A stretch of 64,000 nucleotides of DNA from Mucilaginibacter dorajii (GCF_024808255.1 NZ_JANTYS010000008.1:186001-250000), one strand, 5' to 3'; counted from the stretch's first letter, positions 1 to 9,739 are shown. Program-made: numbers and translations. The notes: a model not told the origin generated them from the letters alone.

Positions 1-438
1 TTCGGTAAATAGGTTTTTTGCCAACTGTTGGGTAATGGTACTGCCACCCTGTTTTTGACCGATAAGTAAATGCAGGAAAATGGTAAAGCTGCGGCCAAAA
101 TCGATGCCTGAGTGGTCGTAAAATCTTTTATCCTCTGTGGCGATAAGCGCGTTAATCACATTAGGCGATAATTCTTTATAGGTAACGTTTGATCGGTTTT
201 GAACATAATAAGTTCCCAGCACCTGTTTATCTGATGAAATCACCTCTGACGCAAGGTTACTTTTGGGATTTTCAAGGTCGCGAAATGATGGCAGCTGACC
301 AAATACATCAAAAATGGTGAGCGTGAACATGATGGCAACCAACACAAAAAGCGCGATAACGCTACGCCATATGTACCAGTTATAGTGCCTTATATCCTGC
401 GAGCTAAGTGTTGGTTTCTTATTATAGGTGGTCTTCAT
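1..438 (-). CDS. Class A penicillin-binding protein 1A, N-terminal part (cut by window edge)
   Basis: Bifunctional peptidoglycan glycosyltransferase/transpeptidase of the inner membrane; only the first 146 residues are in the window. A short cytoplasmic tail is followed by one hydrophobic segment at about residues 24-43. The GT51 domain then begins, with the catalytic-Glu motif ATEDKRFYDHSGID and the motif GGSTITQQLAKN, both diagnostic of the family. The start ATG lies 5 bases after the stop of the PorW/SprE-like gene, so the two are probably co-transcribed. The transpeptidase domain is outside the window. Family assignment is certain; the exact subtype (1A) is inferred. Confidence 0.93.
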   Translation of the reverse strand, partial: MKTTYNKKPTLSSQDIRHYNWYIWRSVIALFVLVAIMFTLTIFDVFGQLPSFRDLENPKSNLASEVISSDKQVLGTYYVQNRSNVTYKELSPNVINALIATEDKRFYDHSGIDFGRSFTIFLHLLIGQKQGGSTITQQLAKNLFTE

Positions 439-443
439 TTTTT

Positions 444-3400
444 TCAATAGAATTTCTGATAGTAATCAATATAACTATCTAATGTTTTTTGGTCGGCTAA
501 TTTATCCAGATTTTCCTTCGTAATGATAAAAAAACTGTATTTATCCTTAGGTACCTTCATAATCTCGGGCAATAAAGGCACAATGCCACGCGCGTAATTT
601 TTAACATCGTCCAGGCTGTAAAAGCGACCTACAAATATTACCTGGTCATCGGCCCCTATGGGTTTCAGGTCGTGCTTAATGGCGCTATTTGCAAAATGGA
701 TACGGTTAAACTGCCCTACTCCAAAACGTGAAGAAGCAAGGTTAGTTGTACCTGTGGCAACATTTATAACAAAGTAATAGTTGGTGCTATCCCTTAAGTT
801 AAATATATAAGTTACCGGAGTCGCCGTTATTACTGGTGGGGCAGCTGCAGGCGACTGTTGTTGCTGGGCCTGTTTGGCCGCGGCAAACTGATCAAGGAGC
901 TTGCGTACCGAATCAACAGTAGGTGCCGCGTTAGCATTTACCGGCTGCTTAGGTGGTTCAACAATCGTTTTAACCGAATCTTTATGAGTTACAACCGCTA
1001 CAACAGGTGGTTTAACCTGTTCAACAGGTTTTGGCGGTGCCTGTACCGGGGGCTCGGCCTTGGGCTTTATTGGCGGCGTCACTTTAGGCTCCTGCCTTAC
1101 TTGTGCAACCTGTACATCGGCCGATGGATGATAAACCGGGCGGTATTCTGTTTTTTTTTGATAGGCTACCGGCGGCGTAAATGGAATTTCGTTTAAATCA
1201 TTATCAGATAAAACAACAGATCGGGTCGCCATCTCCGTTTTGTTTGAATCGATATAGGTAAGATGTTGTTGTGCTAATGGAGTTACCAGCCTGTCGTTAG
1301 GGTATTTAGCTACAATCAATTGCAGGTCTGTTAAAAATGGCTGCAGTTTTTCCTGGTGGGCTGCGGCTATCGTTTTTAAATAGTACAGTTGTGCTGCAAA
1401 TTTATTATCTGGATAGCGGCTTAGCAGGTCATTGGCCTGCGTAATTACATCAGTGTATTTCCTTTGGCTATACAAGTCATACACTTTGTTATAATACCCG
1501 TTAAACTCGGCATTGGCATCGTCCAGGCGTTTGGCGTAATTAGGGTCAAGAATTACTTTGGCAAAAACGGATTCGGGGAATTCTGCCAGGATCCTGTTTT
1601 TATAATCCTCAGATTTTTTTACATCCACATCGGCATATAAGCGGTACAGGTTATAATATACGGCTGCCTTATCGCTGCTTTTAGGGAAACGCAGTAATAA
1701 AGCCTCATAGGTTGCTATGGCTTCTTTTTTATCGCCCAAAATATCGCGGTAAAAATTGGCCATATCCATGTAGGCATTATAAACCCTGATGTTTGACCGG
1801 TTGAGCAGATCGGGTGTGAGTGGTACGTTTTTAATCAGGTCCTGCCGGTAAGCACCCGCATCGCCTTTTAATGCGTTGGCAGCATCTTGCGGCGATGGGG
1901 CAAACGGATCATCACTTTGGCTACCTGGGGAATTAACGGTTTGGGCAAGGGTACTGTTTGACCGTTTGCTGCGGCGCCAGTTATCTTCCAGTTTGCGGTT
2001 ACCCCATTGTCGTTTAAAATCATTTACCCCCGCGCTTAACGCTGCCGGATTATAAAAGTAAAATGTGCTGCCGCCAATTTTGTTGGCCTGCTGGTTGTTT
2101 AAGCCTGCGGTGTTCCGGTTGTTTTCTAACTGACCGGCATTATTATCCGCAGCCTGCTGAACTACTTTATCTTGTAAAATTTTGCGGTTAACCATCGCCT
2201 CGATACGTGCGGCGCGGGTTTTCTCATCAAGCGCGGCCAGCATTTGCAGGGTATCCTCATGCGATATAGTTTGTAGCAGCCCGGTTAGTATCTGCAGGTT
2301 ATTGGCTTTTTTACGGATGATCTGGTAGCCCGGATAGGTAGGGGGCAGGTAAGTGAGGGTGCTATCGTAATATAGTTTGGCCCCGGCATAATCTGCTTTG
2401 TTTTTAAAGTCGATATCGGCAATGCGTAAATAGCTCAACCCTTTCTGACTTTGGTTTTTGGTGCTGTTGCGTACCGATAGCTTATAGTTTTTGATGGCGT
2501 TATCAATATCGCCGGCGGTATAAAATTGCTGGGCTATCTGGTAATAGATCTGATCTGTAAATTCCTTGTTGTTTTGGTTCCGGAGCAGCTTACGCAGGCG
2601 TTCAGTTTTGTTTAGCTTGATGCCGCTTTCCATATCCTGTAAACGGATACGATTAAGATTGGCGTTAAAAGCCATCTCGAACGATGCGTTGCTTTTTACA
2701 ATACTGGTATAATTAACAATGGCCGCGTCTGGTTTTTGATTAAGCTCCTGCAGCTGGGCCAAAATAAAGGTCCACCTTAATTTAAGGTTGCCATCATGGC
2801 AATATTGCAGCGCTGTTTTCGCGCTCTCTTCGGCGGCAGGGTATTCTTCAACATCAATGTCATGCTGCAGTTTTGCCGCGTAAATGCCTGCCGGTATGCT
2901 TTTTTTAGGGTTGATGTTGTTAATGGCGGTGTCAATAGCCACTTTGGCCTCGGATGGGTTATTAAGGTATAGCAAAGCCCTTGCCTTCCAGATCAATGCT
3001 TCCTGTTTTAAATTGGCCTGTTTACCGTATGATAAAACAACATAGTTAAAGTACTCTACGGCATCAAAATAATTTCCCTCCAAAAAGCGGGACTTACCCA
3101 GCACCAGGTAGGCATCGCCCAGGTAATGGCTTTGTTCTTTAATATTGATGATTTTATTGGCTTTGCTGATAGCCAGCTCCAGGTCTTTATCGGCCGTACC
3201 GCCTTGGGCCGTAGTATCGGGATAAACGTTTAGTAGTTCGTTGTAGGAGTCAACGAAGCCGGTGGCATAGCTTTCCTGTTTAATGCGGAGTATCTCGTTG
3301 GCGTTAAATAGTATGTTATAATGCGCGGTAAGATTTTGCATATTGCGGTTAAAGCCGCTTTCTTTTTCGAGCGAGCAACCTGCCAGGAATAGCATGAATG

Positions 3401-3455
3401 CAAACAGCGCAAAACTGACTTGCTTTATAATGATGTAGTTAGAATTGCGCCTCAA
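444..3455 (-). CDS. TPR-rich lipoprotein, PorW/SprE-like type IX secretion component
   Basis: A 1003-residue lipoprotein: hydrophobic signal ending in the lipobox LAGC with Cys27 as the lipidated residue, then many TPR-like helical repeats through about residue 740. A proline/lysine/valine-rich linker follows at about 770-870, and then a compact C-terminal domain. The early segment around NLTAHYNILFNANE resembles the start of SprE/PorW, a periplasmic lipoprotein needed for type IX secretion and gliding in Flavobacterium and Porphyromonas. Length and layout fit that family. It stands directly upstream of the penicillin-binding protein. The secretion role is inferred from resemblance; the lipoprotein and TPR features are seen directly. 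Confidence 0.75.
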   Translation of the reverse strand: MRRNSNYIIIKQVSFALFAFMLFLAGCSLEKESGFNRNMQNLTAHYNILFNANEILRIKQESYATGFVDSYNELLNVYPDTTAQGGTADKDLELAISKANKIINIKEQSHYLGDAYLVLGKSRFLEGNYFDAVEYFNYVVLSYGKQANLKQEALIWKARALLYLNNPSEAKVAIDTAINNINPKKSIPAGIYAAKLQHDIDVEEYPAAEESAKTALQYCHDGNLKLRWTFILAQLQELNQKPDAAIVNYTSIVKSNASFEMAFNANLNRIRLQDMESGIKLNKTERLRKLLRNQNNKEFTDQIYYQIAQQFYTAGDIDNAIKNYKLSVRNSTKNQSQKGLSYLRIADIDFKNKADYAGAKLYYDSTLTYLPPTYPGYQIIRKKANNLQILTGLLQTISHEDTLQMLAALDEKTRAARIEAMVNRKILQDKVVQQAADNNAGQLENNRNTAGLNNQQANKIGGSTFYFYNPAALSAGVNDFKRQWGNRKLEDNWRRSKRSNSTLAQTVNSPGSQSDDPFAPSPQDAANALKGDAGAYRQDLIKNVPLTPDLLNRSNIRVYNAYMDMANFYRDILGDKKEAIATYEALLLRFPKSSDKAAVYYNLYRLYADVDVKKSEDYKNRILAEFPESVFAKVILDPNYAKRLDDANAEFNGYYNKVYDLYSQRKYTDVITQANDLLSRYPDNKFAAQLYYLKTIAAAHQEKLQPFLTDLQLIVAKYPNDRLVTPLAQQHLTYIDSNKTEMATRSVVLSDNDLNEIPFTPPVAYQKKTEYRPVYHPSADVQVAQVRQEPKVTPPIKPKAEPPVQAPPKPVEQVKPPVVAVVTHKDSVKTIVEPPKQPVNANAAPTVDSVRKLLDQFAAAKQAQQQQSPAAAPPVITATPVTYIFNLRDSTNYYFVINVATGTTNLASSRFGVGQFNRIHFANSAIKHDLKPIGADDQVIFVGRFYSLDDVKNYARGIVPLLPEIMKVPKDKYSFFIITKENLDKLADQKTLDSYIDYYQKFY

Positions 3456-3523
3456 AGGTTTTTGTTTTGGTAAATAAGCTTTAATAAATCTTTTATTGCC
3501 ATGTGCTATTTCTAACGTAGAAT

Positions 3524-3727
3524 TTAAGGAAGCTCTTTTAGCAACTCTTCAGCGGGTCTTCCCTTTAGCTGTCCGGTTTTTATCAGTTTGATTTCTTCTA
3601 CGGCGTATAATAATTCTGTTAAAAATACATGGTTAGCCTCGGTATTAGGTTTAGTTTTGGTATGCTTTTTTAAAAGTGTTTTTACAAAGACAGCTTTGTC
3701 GTCATTTTTGCCTAACAAGATCTTCAT
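3524..3727 (-). CDS. Small hypothetical protein, 67 aa
   Basis: A short, charged, helical-looking protein with no signal peptide or membrane segment; it ends in GRPAEELLKELP. It is transcribed divergently from the ATP synthase operon, about 60 bases away, and tandem to the PorW/SprE-like gene, whose start lies 68 bases downstream. I do not recognise the family. The size and composition would fit a small regulator or antitoxin-like protein, but no partner toxin is adjacent, so no function is assigned. Confidence 0.5.
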   Translation of the reverse strand: MKILLGKNDDKAVFVKTLLKKHTKTKPNTEANHVFLTELLYAVEEIKLIKTGQLKGRPAEELLKELP

Positions 3728-3794
3728 AAATATTTATAATTAAAAGCATTGCTAAAATACTAAAGATTATACAATAGGTTTAATAAATTTGCGC

Positions 3795-4022
3795 ATGGCC
3801 CAAAATGAACAAAGTGATGGTAACGGCAGCAACGAGGCAAACAGCTACGCCAAATATATGGGCATAGCATTCCAGATGCTGGTAATTATTGGTATTTGTA
3901 CTTTTGCCGGATACAAAATTGATGAAGCCGCAAATCATCAAACTAAATGGGTAACCGCCTTACTGGCTTTGTTGGGAGTTTTTGGCTCGTTGTTTTTAGT
4001 AATCAGATCTGTAAAAAATTGA
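3795..4022 (+). CDS. atpZ: AtpZ/AtpI family protein
   Basis: Small two-helix membrane protein encoded at the head of ATP synthase operons and thought to help assembly or ion supply of the Fo sector. Two hydrophobic segments are seen, around YMGIAFQMLVIIGICTFAGY and ALLALLGVFGSLFLVI, joined by a short loop containing a conserved-looking KIDEA stretch. The ATG at 3795 is preferred over the TTG two codons upstream. A TAnnTTTG-like sequence (3784-3791) lies only 3 bases before the ATG, so if it is the promoter the mRNA would be nearly leaderless. The stop overlaps the next gene. Confidence 0.8.
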   Translation: MAQNEQSDGNGSNEANSYAKYMGIAFQMLVIIGICTFAGYKIDEAANHQTKWVTALLALLGVFGSLFLVIRSVKN

Positions 4023-4402
4023 AACTGCTTAAACCTGCCTTTGGGTACCTTGTATTTGTTATAATAATAGGAGCTTTGCCGGCGTTGGCAAGCCATAATG
4101 GTCATCAAAACTGGCTTATTCAAAAGTTTTGGGTGTTGTTTGCTTTTATAGGCATATTTACTTTTTTAACCGTAATGCTGGTGTTGGTTATAGGGCAAAT
4201 AAAACCTGAGTTATATGCCCAAACCTTTTTAATAGCAACCACTGTTAAAATACTTTTCAGCTTGCTCTTTGTATTGATATTGGTAACCAAAACACCAATT
4301 GACCGGTATGTTTTCATGGCAAATTTTGCTTATATATATATCTTAAATATGGGCTTTGAAATCTACACTTTGTTATGTAACTTGCGCAACCAAAATTTAT
4401 AG
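4019..4402 (+). CDS. Hydrophobic membrane protein in atp operon (AtpI-like position)
   Basis: About 127 residues with four predicted membrane helices (starting near FGYLVFVIIIGALPAL, FWVLFAFIGIFTFL, ATTVKILFSLLFVLIL and MANFAYIYILNMGF). I infer a TTG start at 4019 because it overlaps the TGA of atpZ as TTGA, the usual coupling arrangement, whereas the longer reading begins inside atpZ. Its place between atpZ and atpB matches a second subunit-I-like helper protein of Bacteroidota ATP synthase operons. The sequence itself shows only a four-helix membrane protein; the assembly role is inferred from position. Confidence 0.65.
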   Translation: MKLLKPAFGYLVFVIIIGALPALASHNGHQNWLIQKFWVLFAFIGIFTFLTVMLVLVIGQIKPELYAQTFLIATTVKILFSLLFVLILVTKTPIDRYVFMANFAYIYILNMGFEIYTLLCNLRNQNL

Positions 4403-4419
4403 TAAGAATCTCGCAATTA

Positions 4420-5505
4420 ATGGATTTTAGCCACATTTTGAACTCAAGAAAAATAACCACCAGCGTAGTTTTGGGCGTTTTTTTAACGCTACTTTCCTTT
4501 GGCAGGCTTTACGCCCAAGAGCAAAAAGCCCCTGAAAACGGCCAGGAAACAAAAACTGAAGAAAAGTTTGACCCTACAGAAACCATTATGGAACATATTG
4601 GCGACTCGCATTTTTATCATGTGGGTGGCGGTATCGCATTTCCTTTGCCTGTAATATTATATACCAACAAAGGTGTAGAAATATTTATGTCATCAGTATT
4701 TGGTCATGAAGGCGAAGAAATTCACCAGGGTAAATATTACAAATATGCCTTGGTACATGATAAAGTGAAAGCTGTAACCGGCGATGATAAAACTATTGAT
4801 GCTACAGCCTCGGTTTTTGACCTGTCGATAACCCGCAACGTGGCGTCGTTGTGGATGTCGGTTATTTTGCTGCTTATCATTTTCCTGAGCGTGGCGTCAA
4901 GCTATAAAAAACGCGTTGGTAAAGCGCCAAAAGGTTTGCAATCTTTCCTGGAGCCGGTTATCCTTTTTATAAGGGATGATGTGGCCTTGCCAAACATTGG
5001 TTACAAATACGCGCGCTTTATGCCGTTGTTGTTAACTGTATTCTTTTTTATATTGATCAACAACCTGATAGGTTTAATCCCTTTCTTTCCGGGTGGTTCA
5101 AATTTAACCGGTAATATCGCGGTAACGCTGGTGCTTTCGGTTATTACTTTGCTGGTTGTAAATCTTAACGGTAATAAACATTACTGGGGTCACATATTTT
5201 TCCCGGGTACTGTGCCAATCTGGCTTTGGCCGCTTTGGTGGGTGGTTGAATTACTTGGGATTTTTTCAAGGCCATTCGCCCTCATGATTCGTTTGTTTGC
5301 CAACATTACCGCGGGGCACATTATTGTGCTTAGTTTAATATCACTGATCTTTGTTTTTAAATCAGTAGCTATTGCGCCGGTATCTGTTGCGTTTGTGGTG
5401 TTCATGGATATATTGGAGTTACTGGTAGCATTGCTGCAGGCGTTTATTTTTACCCTGCTTACATCATTGTTTATCGGTAGTGCAATTGAAGAGCATCACC
5501 ATTAA
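4420..5505 (+). CDS. atpB: ATP synthase Fo subunit a
   Basis: Proton-channel stator subunit of the inner-membrane ATP synthase. The C-terminal two thirds carry five or more membrane helices, including the segment MIRLFANITAGH with the essential Arg that faces the c-ring, followed by the last helices ending in GSAIEEHHH. The first 130 or so residues form a secreted-type extension, with a hydrophobic start ending near LYAQEQ and then a hydrophilic, His-containing domain. Such an extension is usual in Bacteroidota and explains the 361-residue length against about 270 in E. coli. It starts 17 bases after the upstream membrane-protein gene. Confidence 0.96.
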   Translation: MDFSHILNSRKITTSVVLGVFLTLLSFGRLYAQEQKAPENGQETKTEEKFDPTETIMEHIGDSHFYHVGGGIAFPLPVILYTNKGVEIFMSSVFGHEGEEIHQGKYYKYALVHDKVKAVTGDDKTIDATASVFDLSITRNVASLWMSVILLLIIFLSVASSYKKRVGKAPKGLQSFLEPVILFIRDDVALPNIGYKYARFMPLLLTVFFFILINNLIGLIPFFPGGSNLTGNIAVTLVLSVITLLVVNLNGNKHYWGHIFFPGTVPIWLWPLWWVVELLGIFSRPFALMIRLFANITAGHIIVLSLISLIFVFKSVAIAPVSVAFVVFMDILELLVALLQAFIFTLLTSLFIGSAIEEHHH

Positions 5506-5545
5506 TCGTAAATAACTATAATATATATTAACATTTAAATTTTAA

Positions 5546-5758
<213 letters not shown>

Positions 5759-5776
5759 GAAACCCGGTTAAAAAAT

Positions 5777-5816
5777 AAAAGCCGTGCCTGGCGCGATTGG
5801 CACCAGCCCGGCTTTT
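5777..5816 (+). terminator. Terminator-like hairpin inside the atp operon
   Basis: An AAAAGCC...GGCTTTT inverted repeat with an internal CTGG/CCAG pairing lies between atpE and atpF. It resembles an intrinsic terminator or attenuator. Because atpF follows 37 bases later in the same direction with no clear promoter, partial read-through is likely. That would favour extra subunit c, which is needed in many copies per complex. Confidence 0.6.
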
Positions 5817-5853
5817 AATTAAAATGTTCATTTAAAAATAGAATATATAAAAG

Positions 5854-6348
5854 ATGAATCCATTAGTAACACCGGATTTAGGATTAGTAGTTTGGACAAC
5901 AGTAGCGTTTGCTTTCCTGTTTTTTATATTGGCCAAATTTGCCTGGAAACCAATTATGGCTGCCATTGGCGACCGTGAAGCTTCGATAGAAAAAGCATTG
6001 CTTAAAGCAGAAGCCGCTAAAGAAGAAATGGAGCGTTTAGTTCATGAAAACGAGGCGTTGATTAAACAAGCCCGTGCCGAGCGCGACCAGATCTTATCTG
6101 ATGCCAAAAAAGTAAAAGATCAGATGATAAGTGATGCCAAAGAAATTGCTCATAAAGAAGGCGCACGTATGATTGAGCTTGCCCGTGTTGAAATAAATAA
6201 TCAAAAAGCGGTTGCAATGGCTGATGTTAAAAACCAGGTTGCTGTATTATCTATCCAGATTGCCGAGAAGATTTTACAAGGCCAGTTAGAAGATCAGAAA
6301 AAACAGGATGAGTTGGTAAGCCAGTTATTAAAGGAAGTGAAATTGTAA
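5854..6348 (+). CDS. atpF: ATP synthase Fo subunit b
   Basis: Peripheral-stalk subunit of 164 residues. One N-terminal membrane helix (about 10-28, VVWTTVAFAFLFFILAKFAW) is followed by a long, charged, heptad-like helix rich in Ala, Lys and Glu. This long helix dimerises and reaches up to subunit delta. Length and layout are normal for the family. It begins 38 bases after the hairpin that follows atpE, and it is separated from atpH by a repeat-containing spacer. Confidence 0.96.
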   Translation: MNPLVTPDLGLVVWTTVAFAFLFFILAKFAWKPIMAAIGDREASIEKALLKAEAAKEEMERLVHENEALIKQARAERDQILSDAKKVKDQMISDAKEIAHKEGARMIELARVEINNQKAVAMADVKNQVAVLSIQIAEKILQGQLEDQKKQDELVSQLLKEVKL

Positions 6349-6349
6349 G

Positions 6350-6470
6350 GATTTCGGATTTGGGATGTTCAATTTCGGATTTATTTCCTTGAGTATCCAA
6401 AACCAATCTCCAGAAAATTCAAAATAAAAAATTCCGATATCGAAAATTCGAAATCCGAAATACATAAAAT
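6350..6470. repeat. Dispersed TTTCGGATTT/AAATCCGAAA repeat between atpF and atpH
   Basis: The spacer contains ATTTCGGATTTGGG and AATTTCGGATTT on one side, and ATTCCGATATCGAAAATTCG and AAATCCGAAA on the other. They can pair into a long imperfect stem. Related sequence occurs after lpdA (21450-21486) and before murB (28803-28854), so this is a dispersed family, not part of the ATP synthase genes. It reads through in the transcript between two genes of one operon. Confidence 0.75.
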
Positions 6471-7019
6471 ATGTCAGAATTAACAGTAGCAGCCAGGTAC
6501 GCCAAATCACTTATTGATCTTGCACAAGAGCAAAATGGTGTTGAAGCTGCTAAAAGCGATATGGAACTTTTTGTGCATACGTTGAAAGCAAATCCGCAGC
6601 TTAGCGCGGTGCTGGCAAATCCGGTAGTATCACACAGCAAAAAATTAAGCATCCTTGATCTTATATTTGGTAGTAAGGTTAGCAAACTTACGCTTGCTTT
6701 TTTTAAACTAATGATCAATAAAGGCCGTGGTGAGGTTTTAATGACAACAGGTTACGAATACATTAACCTGTACAATATCAAAAAGAATATCACTAAAGCG
6801 CGTGTTGTTTCGGCTACTCCATTATCTGAAGCCAACAAGCAGGTAATTATTAAAGAATTACAGGCTTCTATTGGTGGCACTATTCAGTTAAGCGCTAAAG
6901 TTGATGCAGCGTTAATAGGCGGTTTTGTGCTTACCGTTGGCGGTCAGCAATTGGATACCAGCGTAAGCAGCAGCCTTAAAAAATTACAAAAAGAATTTAC
7001 CCAAAGCGGGGTTATATAA
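6471..7019 (+). CDS. atpH: ATP synthase F1 subunit delta
   Basis: 182-residue subunit that joins the peripheral stalk to the alpha3beta3 head. The N-terminal helical part begins SELTVAARYAKSLIDLA, a typical family start. The C-terminal part holds the motif ALIGGFVLTVGGQQLDTS, matching the conserved GG-F-(x)-(V/I)-(x)4-D-x-S signature. It is followed by SSLKKLQKEF, as expected. Position between atpF and atpA is canonical. Confidence 0.96.
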   Translation: MSELTVAARYAKSLIDLAQEQNGVEAAKSDMELFVHTLKANPQLSAVLANPVVSHSKKLSILDLIFGSKVSKLTLAFFKLMINKGRGEVLMTTGYEYINLYNIKKNITKARVVSATPLSEANKQVIIKELQASIGGTIQLSAKVDAALIGGFVLTVGGQQLDTSVSSSLKKLQKEFTQSGVI

Positions 7020-7052
7020 TATTAAACATAAAACTCTAAATAAATTTAAACA

Positions 7053-8627
7053 ATGGTAGAGGTAAGACCAGACGAAGTATCGGCAATTTTGCGTCAGCAA
7101 TTGGCAGGCTTTAAGTCAGAATCTGAATTAGAAGAAGTGGGTACTGTACTCCAGGTGGGCGACGGTATTGCACGCGTTTATGGACTAACAAAAGTACAAT
7201 CAGGTGAGCTTGTTGAATTTGGCACAGGATTGCAAGGTATCGTACTTAACCTTGAAGAAGATAACGTGGGTGTGGTATTGTTAGGTAAATCTGACGATAT
7301 TAAAGAAGGTGATACTGTAAAACGCACCAACCGTATTGCATCAATCAACGTTGGCGAAGGTATGCTTGGCCGTGTTGTTGATACTTTGGGTACACCAATT
7401 GATGGTAAAGGACCAATATTAGGTCAAACTTACGAAATGCCTTTGGAGCGTAAAGCGCCAGGGGTTATCTACCGTCAGCCGGTTACCGAGCCTTTGCAAA
7501 CAGGTATCAAAGCTATCGACGCGATGATCCCTATTGGCCGTGGCCAGCGTGAGTTGGTTATTGGTGACCGCCAAACTGGTAAAACAGCGGTTTGTATCGA
7601 TACCATCATCAATCAAAAAGAATTTTATGATGCCGGCAAACCGGTTATCTGTATATATGTTGCCTGCGGTCAAAAAGCATCAACAGTTGCAAACATTGTA
7701 CGCACGTTGGAAGAAAATGGTGCTATGCCTTATTCTATCATCGTTGCTGCAAATGCTTCTGACTCTGCTACCATGCAGTTCTTTGCTCCTTTCGCGGGTG
7801 CTGCTATCGGCGAGTATTTCCGCGATACCGGAAGACCGGCTTTGATCGTTTATGATGACTTGTCAAAACAAGCTGTTGCTTACCGTGAGGTATCACTGTT
7901 ATTACGTCGCCCACCGGGCCGTGAGGCTTACCCTGGTGATGTATTTTACCTGCATAGCCGTTTATTAGAGCGTGCCGCTAAGGTTAACTCCAATGATTCT
8001 ATCGCCCAGGCGATGAATGATTTGCCAGAGTCAATCCGTGGTATCGTAAAGGGTGGTGGTTCATTAACCGCTTTGCCTATCATCGAAACACAAGCCGGTG
8101 ACGTATCTGCTTACATCCCAACCAACGTAATTTCTATTACTGATGGTCAGATCTTCTTAGAGTCTAACTTATTCAACGCAGGTGTTCGTCCGGCCATCAA
8201 CGTAGGTATCTCGGTATCACGTGTGGGTGGTAACGCGCAGATCAAATCAATGAAAAAGGTAGCCGGTACTTTGAAACTTGACCAGGCTCAATACCGCGAG
8301 TTAGAGGCTTTCTCTAAATTCGGTTCGGATTTAGATGCATCTACCAAAAGCGTATTGGATAAAGGTATCCGTAACGTAGAGATCCTTAAACAAGGTCAAT
8401 ACTCACCGGTATCTGTAGAAAAACAAGTGGCTATCATTTACTTAGGTACCAAAAACCTGATGCGTAGCGTACCTGTAAAAGATATCAGGAAGTTTGAATT
8501 AGAATACACCAGCCAACTGGAAGTTCGTCACCCTGAAGTATTAGCTGCCCTTAAAGCAGGTAAATTCGACGATCAGATAACAGGTGTACTGGAAACAGTA
8601 GCTAAAGAACTGGCAGGAAAATACTAA
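7053..8627 (+). CDS. atpA: ATP synthase F1 subunit alpha
   Basis: 524-residue non-catalytic nucleotide-binding subunit of F1. The Walker A motif GDRQTGKT is at residues 171-178, the Walker B region near LIVYDD, and the signature [14 protein letters not shown] carries the Arg that contacts the catalytic site. Full length and strongly conserved. The start ATG at 7053 gives [13 protein letters not shown], the expected N-terminus. It is followed by a repeat-rich spacer before atpG. Confidence 0.98.
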   Translation: MVEVRPDEVSAILRQQLAGFKSESELEEVGTVLQVGDGIARVYGLTKVQSGELVEFGTGLQGIVLNLEEDNVGVVLLGKSDDIKEGDTVKRTNRIASINVGEGMLGRVVDTLGTPIDGKGPILGQTYEMPLERKAPGVIYRQPVTEPLQTGIKAIDAMIPIGRGQRELVIGDRQTGKTAVCIDTIINQKEFYDAGKPVICIYVACGQKASTVANIVRTLEENGAMPYSIIVAANASDSATMQFFAPFAGAAIGEYFRDTGRPALIVYDDLSKQAVAYREVSLLLRRPPGREAYPGDVFYLHSRLLERAAKVNSNDSIAQAMNDLPESIRGIVKGGGSLTALPIIETQAGDVSAYIPTNVISITDGQIFLESNLFNAGVRPAINVGISVSRVGGNAQIKSMKKVAGTLKLDQAQYRELEAFSKFGSDLDASTKSVLDKGIRNVEILKQGQYSPVSVEKQVAIIYLGTKNLMRSVPVKDIRKFELEYTSQLEVRHPEVLAALKAGKFDDQITGVLETVAKELAGKY

Positions 8628-8629
8628 AT

Positions 8630-8827
8630 TAGTAGCAAGTAGTTAGTATCAAGTAGCAAGACAAAACTGGTACTAACTACTTGCTCTAAAAGAATAACTG
8701 TAGTAAAAAGTAAAGAGAAAGATATATACTTGATACTTAATACTAACTACTTGATACTTAAAAAAAGCATTAATCGAGTGGCTAAACAAGTCTTGATACT
8801 TGATACTAGCTACTTGATACCCAAATA
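8630..8827. repeat. TACTTGATAC-type repeat cluster between atpA and atpG
   Basis: About 200 bases holding several direct and inverted copies of AGTAGTTAGTATCAAGTA and its complement TACTTGATACTAACTACTTG, for example near 8634-8660, 8671-8685, 8727-8760 and 8793-8820. The copies can fold into alternative stems in the atp mRNA. No reading frame here is convincing; translated frames give repeated KYQV/IKYQ strings, a sign of repeat rather than coding sequence. Confidence 0.85.
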
Positions 8828-8829
8828 AG

Positions 8830-9714
8830 ATGGCTAATTTAAAAGAAGTAAGAAACAGGATAAAGTCTGTATCGTCAACACAGCAAATCACCAAGGCCAT
8901 GAAAATGGTTTCGGCGGCTAAGCTAAAGCGTGCTACAAATGCAATTATTCAGTTGCGTCCTTATGCTACCAAACTGAACGAGTTGCTGGCAAATCTTTCT
9001 CAGAGTTTGGAGGAAGGTTCGTCGCCATTTTTGAAGGAACGCGAACCAGTACGTGTTTTAGTTGTTGTTGTATCGTCAAACCGTGGTTTGGCAGGTGCCT
9101 TCAATGCCAACGTAATTAAAACGGCTAATAACCTTATTGCCGAAAAATACAGCAAGCAATTAGCAGCAGGCAATGTATCGATTATAGCTATCGGTAAAAA
9201 AAGCCAGGAGTTTTACGAGAGGCGCAAATACAACGTAATTGGTAACAACAACGATTTGTACCTTGCTCTTAACTTTGAAAATGCTTCAAAAATTACCGAG
9301 AGCATTATGGCTGGTTTTATTAAAGGTGAATACGACCGTGTTGAGTTAGTGTATAACCACTTCCGTAACGCGGCAGTGCAGTATTTGGTTGCAGAACAAT
9401 TATTACCTGTACCTAAGGCGGAGAAAAAAGAGGAAGTAAAAACAGCTAATGTTGATTACATCCTTGAGCCTTCTCAGCGGGAAATAGTTGATGAACTGAT
9501 CCCTAAAAATATCAAGATCCAGTTATACCGTGCCGTATTAGATTCAAATGCATCTGAGCATGGTGCACGTATGACAGCGATGGATAAAGCGACTGAAAAT
9601 GCCGGCGAACTGTTGAAAGCCTTAAAACTTTCATACAACCAGGCCCGCCAGGCAGCCATCACCACCGAACTTACCGAAATTGTAAGCGGCGCGGCAGCTT
9701 TAGGCGGTAACTAA
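8830..9714 (+). CDS. atpG: ATP synthase F1 subunit gamma
   Basis: Central rotor shaft, 294 residues. The N-terminal coiled-coil helix contains KSVSSTQQITKAMKMVSAAK, and the C-terminal helix contains ARMTAMDKATENAGELL and LTEIVSGAAAL, both diagnostic. A short charged insertion near 194-204 (KAEKKEEVKTAN) is the only notable variation. It is the last gene of this cluster; atpD and atpC are absent from the window, the usual split in Bacteroidota. A strong terminator follows. Confidence 0.97.
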   Translation: MANLKEVRNRIKSVSSTQQITKAMKMVSAAKLKRATNAIIQLRPYATKLNELLANLSQSLEEGSSPFLKEREPVRVLVVVVSSNRGLAGAFNANVIKTANNLIAEKYSKQLAAGNVSIIAIGKKSQEFYERRKYNVIGNNNDLYLALNFENASKITESIMAGFIKGEYDRVELVYNHFRNAAVQYLVAEQLLPVPKAEKKEEVKTANVDYILEPSQREIVDELIPKNIKIQLYRAVLDSNASEHGARMTAMDKATENAGELLKALKLSYNQARQAAITTELTEIVSGAAALGGN

Positions 9715-9739
9715 GCCTTTTACAAACTTATTTTATACA

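Noticed and set aside
858-1196. 112-residue plus-strand frame inside the PorW/SprE-like gene
   Set aside because: It is an antisense shadow of the proline-rich linker, rich in Arg, Asn and Trp by complement, with no support as a gene.
3784-3791. TAAATTTG as promoter of the ATP synthase operon
   Set aside because: It fits TAnnTTTG but lies 3 bases before the ATG, which would make the transcript begin inside the start codon; left as a note only.
8673-8900. 75-residue minus-strand frame between atpA and atpG
   Set aside because: It translates the TACTTGATAC repeats (KYQV/IKYQ strings) and runs into the start of atpG.
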